Below, one piece after another: positions 60,966 to 64,000 of a stretch of 64,000 nucleotides of DNA. Source of the DNA: Knoellia sp. S7-12. GTDB lineage: Bacteria; Actinomycetota; Actinomycetes; Actinomycetales; Dermatophilaceae. Both the position numbers and the translations under genes were made by a program. Position 1 is the first letter of the stretch, and every line of letters begins with the position of its first letter. The notes below the pieces were generated by a model. The model did not search any database. It was given only the letters and a program-made list of their open reading frames with translations, and was not told the origin of the DNA. The DNA lies in assembly GCF_040518285.1 (NCBI RefSeq), contig NZ_CP155449.1, positions 310,001 through 374,000 of the forward strand. The letters are read 5' to 3'.

Positions 60966-61411
60966 GTGCACCTCGCCTAGGGTTGCGACCCTCACCCACA
61001 TGGGGCACGTCGGGAGGATGCGCTCACCGCAACACCTCGTGGACTGACCGCTTCGGCCAACGGATTATGAGTCCCTCATGGTCCGACCGTCCTCGTCGTC
61101 CCAGGTCTAGTTTCGTGCTCAGTAGTCGCGCTCGGAAGCGGTTAGATACGGGTGCGTGGCTGGCCCTACTAACCAGTTGCGTAGCACGGTGTTAGCAAGA
61201 CAGTCGTTCAGGTGTCGCTTAAGCGGGATGCAATAGAGAGGCCCAAAAGGGGCAATTGGGGATCGACGGAGCGGCTACTCAACTTGAACCGCTGGCGTCA
61301 GACACCTGACCTGCACCTAAGGAGCGACCCCTTTCCGGCGGCTCCACTACTCGACTCGGTCGGTTCCGAAATCCAGCTTGAGGTCACCCCGTGCACCTAG
61401 AGTCCCGAGCC
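60966..61411. other. gene-free spacer within the island
   Basis: About 445 bases have no convincing frame. G+C content drops here (stretches such as CAATAGAGAGGCCCAAAAGG), unlike the core segment. It ends with TAGAGT 8 nt before the next start. Confidence 0.4.
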
Positions 61412-61912
61412 ATGGACATCTCGGACTGGACTGCACTTGGCTCGTTCATCGTCGCCGGGTTGGCTTTGTATCGGTCCTGGCATGTCGGGCGCCAGGCGGA
61501 TCTCCTTGCCCCTGGGGTGGCGCAAGCCCAGAAGGACGCAGCCAAGGCGCTCACGCGGTCCGCTGACGCAGAAGAGGCGAGTGTGACCGCTCTGCGCGAC
61601 GTTCACGACGCCGTCAGAAGACTCGGCCCGAAGGAGGGGGTCGAGTGGTTCCTGCGCCACCACAACAAAGACTTGTACGTCCTTCTCAACGCCGGGACCA
61701 CCGTCGCGTACGACGTATCCCTGACGGCAGTCGATCCCGAGATGGTATTCCGCAAGCCGGAGGTCCGTGCGCAGCTCCATCCCGGCGAAGAGATCAAGTT
61801 CGGAGCCTTACGTCACGGTGGCGCCGAGTCGACGCTGCAAATCACATGGCGGACGGATGCCAGTGACCCCAACAGCGAGGCGACTACACAGCGCGAACTG
61901 CCGCCCAAGTAG
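61412..61912 (+). CDS. hypothetical membrane-anchored protein
   Basis: The 166-residue protein has an N-terminal membrane helix (WTALGSFIVAGLALYRSWHV), a short coiled-coil-like helix (VAQAQKDAAKALTRSADAEE) and a beta-rich C-terminal domain from about residue 85 (LYVLLNAGTTVAYDVSLTAV). No function is known to me. Codon use is looser than in the core. Confidence 0.7.
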   Translation: MDISDWTALGSFIVAGLALYRSWHVGRQADLLAPGVAQAQKDAAKALTRSADAEEASVTALRDVHDAVRRLGPKEGVEWFLRHHNKDLYVLLNAGTTVAYDVSLTAVDPEMVFRKPEVRAQLHPGEEIKFGALRHGGAESTLQITWRTDASDPNSEATTQRELPPK

Positions 61913-61949
61913 CCATCCACGCCTAGCGTGCGGGCATAGGCTCGCCGCC

Positions 61950-62147
61950 ATGACTACTGAGACCGTCCCTTGCCCGGCGGAGAACTGCGGCAAACCGATG
62001 CAACGCACCGAGGGCGACCTTGTGGGCGCCTCCGCAGGCAGGCTCGCGGAGGTTGCGAATGCGACACTGTGGAAGTGCCCCTCTAGGCACCGTCGCTACA
62101 TGTTGCCTTCTGGGCAGTGGATGGAGCTCCCCGCCCAAGGCGGCTAG
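61950..62147 (+). CDS. small zinc-ribbon-like protein
   Basis: The 65-residue protein has CPAENCGKPM at the N-terminus and a third cysteine in LWKCPSRHRRYML, consistent with a small metal-binding ribbon (C/C/C/H). ATG 61950 lies 7 nt after TAGGCT, so it is probably translated from a leaderless mRNA. Its role is unknown. Confidence 0.65.
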   Translation: MTTETVPCPAENCGKPMQRTEGDLVGASAGRLAEVANATLWKCPSRHRRYMLPSGQWMELPAQGG

Positions 62148-62489
62148 CAGTCCCTTACCACCGTCGGATCGACGCAGGTTAGGGCCGTGGGGCCCTGGCG
62201 GCTTCCTTCCGGAACTCGTCGTAGGTGCCGGACAGGTAGTGCAGCAGACCACCACTTGGTGGGCGGAGGGCGGATTGGCAGCGAGGCCCACCGTCACATC
62301 ATGGTTCGTGTGGCTCAGCCTCGGGGGGGCGCGGCTCCCCATTCCCCCTGATCGCGTCTTCCTGGTCGAAACCGCGCCCCGCAACTCCTCCTCGACGATG
62401 CGCGTCTTGAGTCGGTCGGGCAAGGAGTTCTCCGGGTCACGCGGGTCCTGGGCCACCCCAACCAGCGTGGGGAGCGCTGGGCAAGGGCG
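62148..62489. other. island spacer without a supported gene
   Basis: Several short frames cross this 340-bp stretch on both strands but none has a start context or recognisable product. I see no repeat or RNA structure that I can support. Confidence 0.35.
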
Positions 62490-63239
62490 CTAGGACGAGT
62501 CTGCGGACTCCAGGCCGGTCTGAAGGTCTTCAATCAGTTCGCCATGCTCAAAGCGCATCTGGGTCAAGAGCAGGCTCCCTAGCCCGAGTACTCCGATGGC
62601 GTATCGGCGTGCGTCCTCGCGCTTCTGGATCCGGTGTCGGTCCACGTTGCTCAGTGCCGCCGCGAAGCCGGTCCCCAGGGCGCGCCAGCCCTCGCGTTCC
62701 GCCGCGCGAGAGCCGAGCCGCCAGTCGCTATCGTCCGAGAAGACTCGGCCCATGAGCTCCTTGCCAACGAGCGATTCGCCGCGACCGTTCCTGGGGTCGC
62801 CAGCCCATGACCGGAGCCGGTCCTCCACGAAGATGGCCGTTTGAGACGCGACCTTTCCCCAGTCCTTGGCCTCCACAAGCCCCCTGACGTGCTCCCACAA
62901 TTCCGGGTCGTAGGCCCGGGCGTCCACAGGCTCTTCTTCATCTTCGGTCCGGAGGCGCAGTTGATACAGGACGGCGTCAATGACGCCGCAGGCCTCCTTG
63001 ATCCCGTCGCGTTGCGATTCGATGAAGACGGAGTGGGGGGTGTTGTCAGTCCAGAGGCCCGGCGAGTAGCCCACCTGGTCGAAGCGATCGACGAGGTGGT
63101 CGTCGCGGCCTAGGGCGGACACGAACACGCCACGCACCTTGCCCTGCCATGCTGTCAGGTCCTCACCGCGCTGCACTCCTGGGCTAGACGCTTCCCTTTT
63201 CAGATCCTCTAGCGCCGCGATGGCGCGCTCCGGTTTCAT
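62490..63239 (-). CDS. TIGR02391 (Ymh-like) family protein
   Basis: The 249-residue protein has a helical N-terminal half (GIKEACGVIDAVLYQLRLRT) and a C-terminal region with FVEDRLRSWAGDPRNGRGES and LVGKELMGRVFSDDSDWRLG, the core of the TIGR02391/Hypoth_Ymh family, followed by VLGLGSLLLTQMRFEHGEL. Members recur in restriction and defence neighbourhoods, but their biochemistry is unknown. It is divergent from the DUF262 gene 94 bp away. Confidence 0.75.
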   Translation of the reverse strand: MKPERAIAALEDLKREASSPGVQRGEDLTAWQGKVRGVFVSALGRDDHLVDRFDQVGYSPGLWTDNTPHSVFIESQRDGIKEACGVIDAVLYQLRLRTEDEEEPVDARAYDPELWEHVRGLVEAKDWGKVASQTAIFVEDRLRSWAGDPRNGRGESLVGKELMGRVFSDDSDWRLGSRAAEREGWRALGTGFAAALSNVDRHRIQKREDARRYAIGVLGLGSLLLTQMRFEHGELIEDLQTGLESADSS

Positions 63240-63333
63240 GTCGTCACCCTAGAGATCGGGGCGGACAGGGACGCGGAACGGAGGTATCGAGCGGCTGACG
63301 CCCGGAGGCGGACTAGGCCGCTAGCATCCACGC

Positions 63334-64000
63334 ATGCGCTGCAACCCAGAAGTCTTTGCCGTGTCGCGATTCAGCCGCGATAAAAACCTGATTCAGTTTG
63401 ACCCCGTCTACCAGCGCGAGGGTGGAGTGTGGTCGAAGGCTAAGAAGCAACTCTTCGTCGACTCGCTCCTCAACGGCTTTGACATCCCCAAGATCTACAT
63501 GCACAGACTCTCGCGGGACGAAACCGGCCACGACTATGCCGTCATTGACGGGAAGCAGCGCATCACTACGATTTTCAGTTTCCTGAACGGCGAGTTTGAC
63601 CTTGCAGAGGACTTCCTCTACACCGGGCGGGCGATCAGCGAGCCGCCGAAGGCCGGCGACCGCTACGCGGACCTGTCAGAGGCGGCTCGCGACATCCTCA
63701 AGGAAGTTCAACTGAATGTGGTGGTTGTCGAGACCGCGGACGTTGAGGAAATCGAGGAACTTTTCTCTCGGCTGAACAATGGTGAGAAGCTCAATGCTGC
63801 GGAGAGCCGCAACGCTCTCGGGGGCAACATGGCTGGACTTGTTCGCGACGCTGCAAAACTTGAGTTCTTCGGGAAGAAGTTGAAGTTCCCAAACACGCGC
63901 TACGCTCACCTTGAAGTGGCGTGCAAGTTGCTCTACTTGGAGATGCAGTCGAGTAAGTCCCCCGCTTCGCTCGTGGTAGTAGATCTCAAGAAGAAGTTCC
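63334..64000 (+). CDS. DUF262 (GmrS-like) protein, 3' end beyond the window
   Basis: The open frame continues to the last base without a stop, giving 222 residues so far. It has the DUF262 signature: FDPVYQREGGVWSKAKKQLF at the start, DIPKIYMHR, the nucleotide-handling YAVIDGKQRITTIFSFLNG and VVVETADVEEIEELFSRLN. DUF262 is a ParB/Srx-like fold found in GmrSD type IV restriction and other anti-phage systems. ATG 63334 lies 6 nt after TAGCAT (leaderless). A DUF1524 HNH nuclease domain, if present, would lie outside the window. Confidence 0.85.
   Translation, partial: MRCNPEVFAVSRFSRDKNLIQFDPVYQREGGVWSKAKKQLFVDSLLNGFDIPKIYMHRLSRDETGHDYAVIDGKQRITTIFSFLNGEFDLAEDFLYTGRAISEPPKAGDRYADLSEAARDILKEVQLNVVVVETADVEEIEELFSRLNNGEKLNAAESRNALGGNMAGLVRDAAKLEFFGKKLKFPNTRYAHLEVACKLLYLEMQSSKSPASLVVVDLKKKF

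Noticed and set aside
62020..62493. 157-codon plus-strand frame in the island
   Set aside because: Starts inside the zinc-ribbon gene, has low-complexity Pro/Ser content and no start context.
1..64000. CRISPR array
   Set aside because: No regularly spaced direct repeats were seen; the recurring octamer is irregularly spaced and in both orientations.

Overview
The window reads as chromosomal DNA of a high-GC Gram-positive actinobacterium. Supporting signs are strong G/C third-position bias, GTG starts, many start codons lying 6-7 nt behind a TANNNT box (leaderless mRNAs), a zinc anti-sigma factor, a maleylpyruvate isomerase-like (DinB-fold) protein and PIG-L proteins typical of mycothiol-using bacteria, and an alkylresorcinol-type PKS operon. 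A member of Micrococcales, possibly Intrasporangiaceae, fits best, but that is inference from gene content.

Layout. (1) 1-10.2 kb is an accessory segment. It holds hypothetical genes, two tandem copies of an ECF sigma factor plus single-pass membrane partner operon (the first sigma gene is frameshifted), each preceded by a perfect CRP-type site, and between them a wrecked luciferase-like monooxygenase gene. Next come an IS110-family transposase gene split by an IS481-family element with a clean 6-bp target duplication, an ApeA-like HEPN defence gene and an IS30 transposase tail. (2) 10.2-57.8 kb is ordinary core-like chromosome: a VWA/solute-binding lipoprotein-like protein, hisC, a large subtilase, the branched-chain/pyruvate dehydrogenase E1a-E1b-E2 operon, drug exporters with a MarR regulator, copper/cytochrome assembly, a glycolate-oxidase-like protein, a two-component system, acyl-CoA dehydrogenase, and an ECF sigma/anti-sigma pair. 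(3) 57.8-60.36 kb carries small single genes (TfoX-N, ABM-like, SDR, thioredoxin-like). (4) 60.36-64 kb starts with a 44-bp tRNA-Gly 3' half on the minus strand, which looks like the far attachment site of an integrated island. The island then shows unrecognised small genes, a TIGR02391-type gene and a DUF262 (GmrS-like) gene that runs off the end of the window.

Two biosynthetic operons stand out. 28.1-32.1 kb couples a UbiA prenyltransferase, a type III polyketide synthase, an isoprenylcysteine-methyltransferase-like enzyme, a flavoprotein hydroxylase/reductase and isopentenyl-diphosphate isomerase by start/stop overlaps; it resembles the srsABC alkylresorcinol operon extended with prenylation. 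47.3-56.0 kb holds nine same-strand genes, mostly overlapping by a few bases: a zinc-less medium-chain dehydrogenase, a degenerate 6-pyruvoyl-tetrahydropterin-synthase-like protein, a GT4 glycosyltransferase, two methyltransferases, an LPG-synthase-type membrane protein, a RibD-type reductase, GTP cyclohydrolase II and a CDP-alcohol phosphatidyltransferase fused to a sulfatase-type domain. No riboflavin-finishing genes accompany it, so a dedicated pyrimidine/pterin-derived glycoconjugate or lipid pathway is a reasonable hypothesis.

Across 11.2-57.8 kb the octamer CGGCATAC/GTATGCCG recurs about forty times by eye in both strands and in both genes and spacers, but it is nearly absent from the accessory segments at either end. 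Long perfect inverted repeats close many of the core transcription units.
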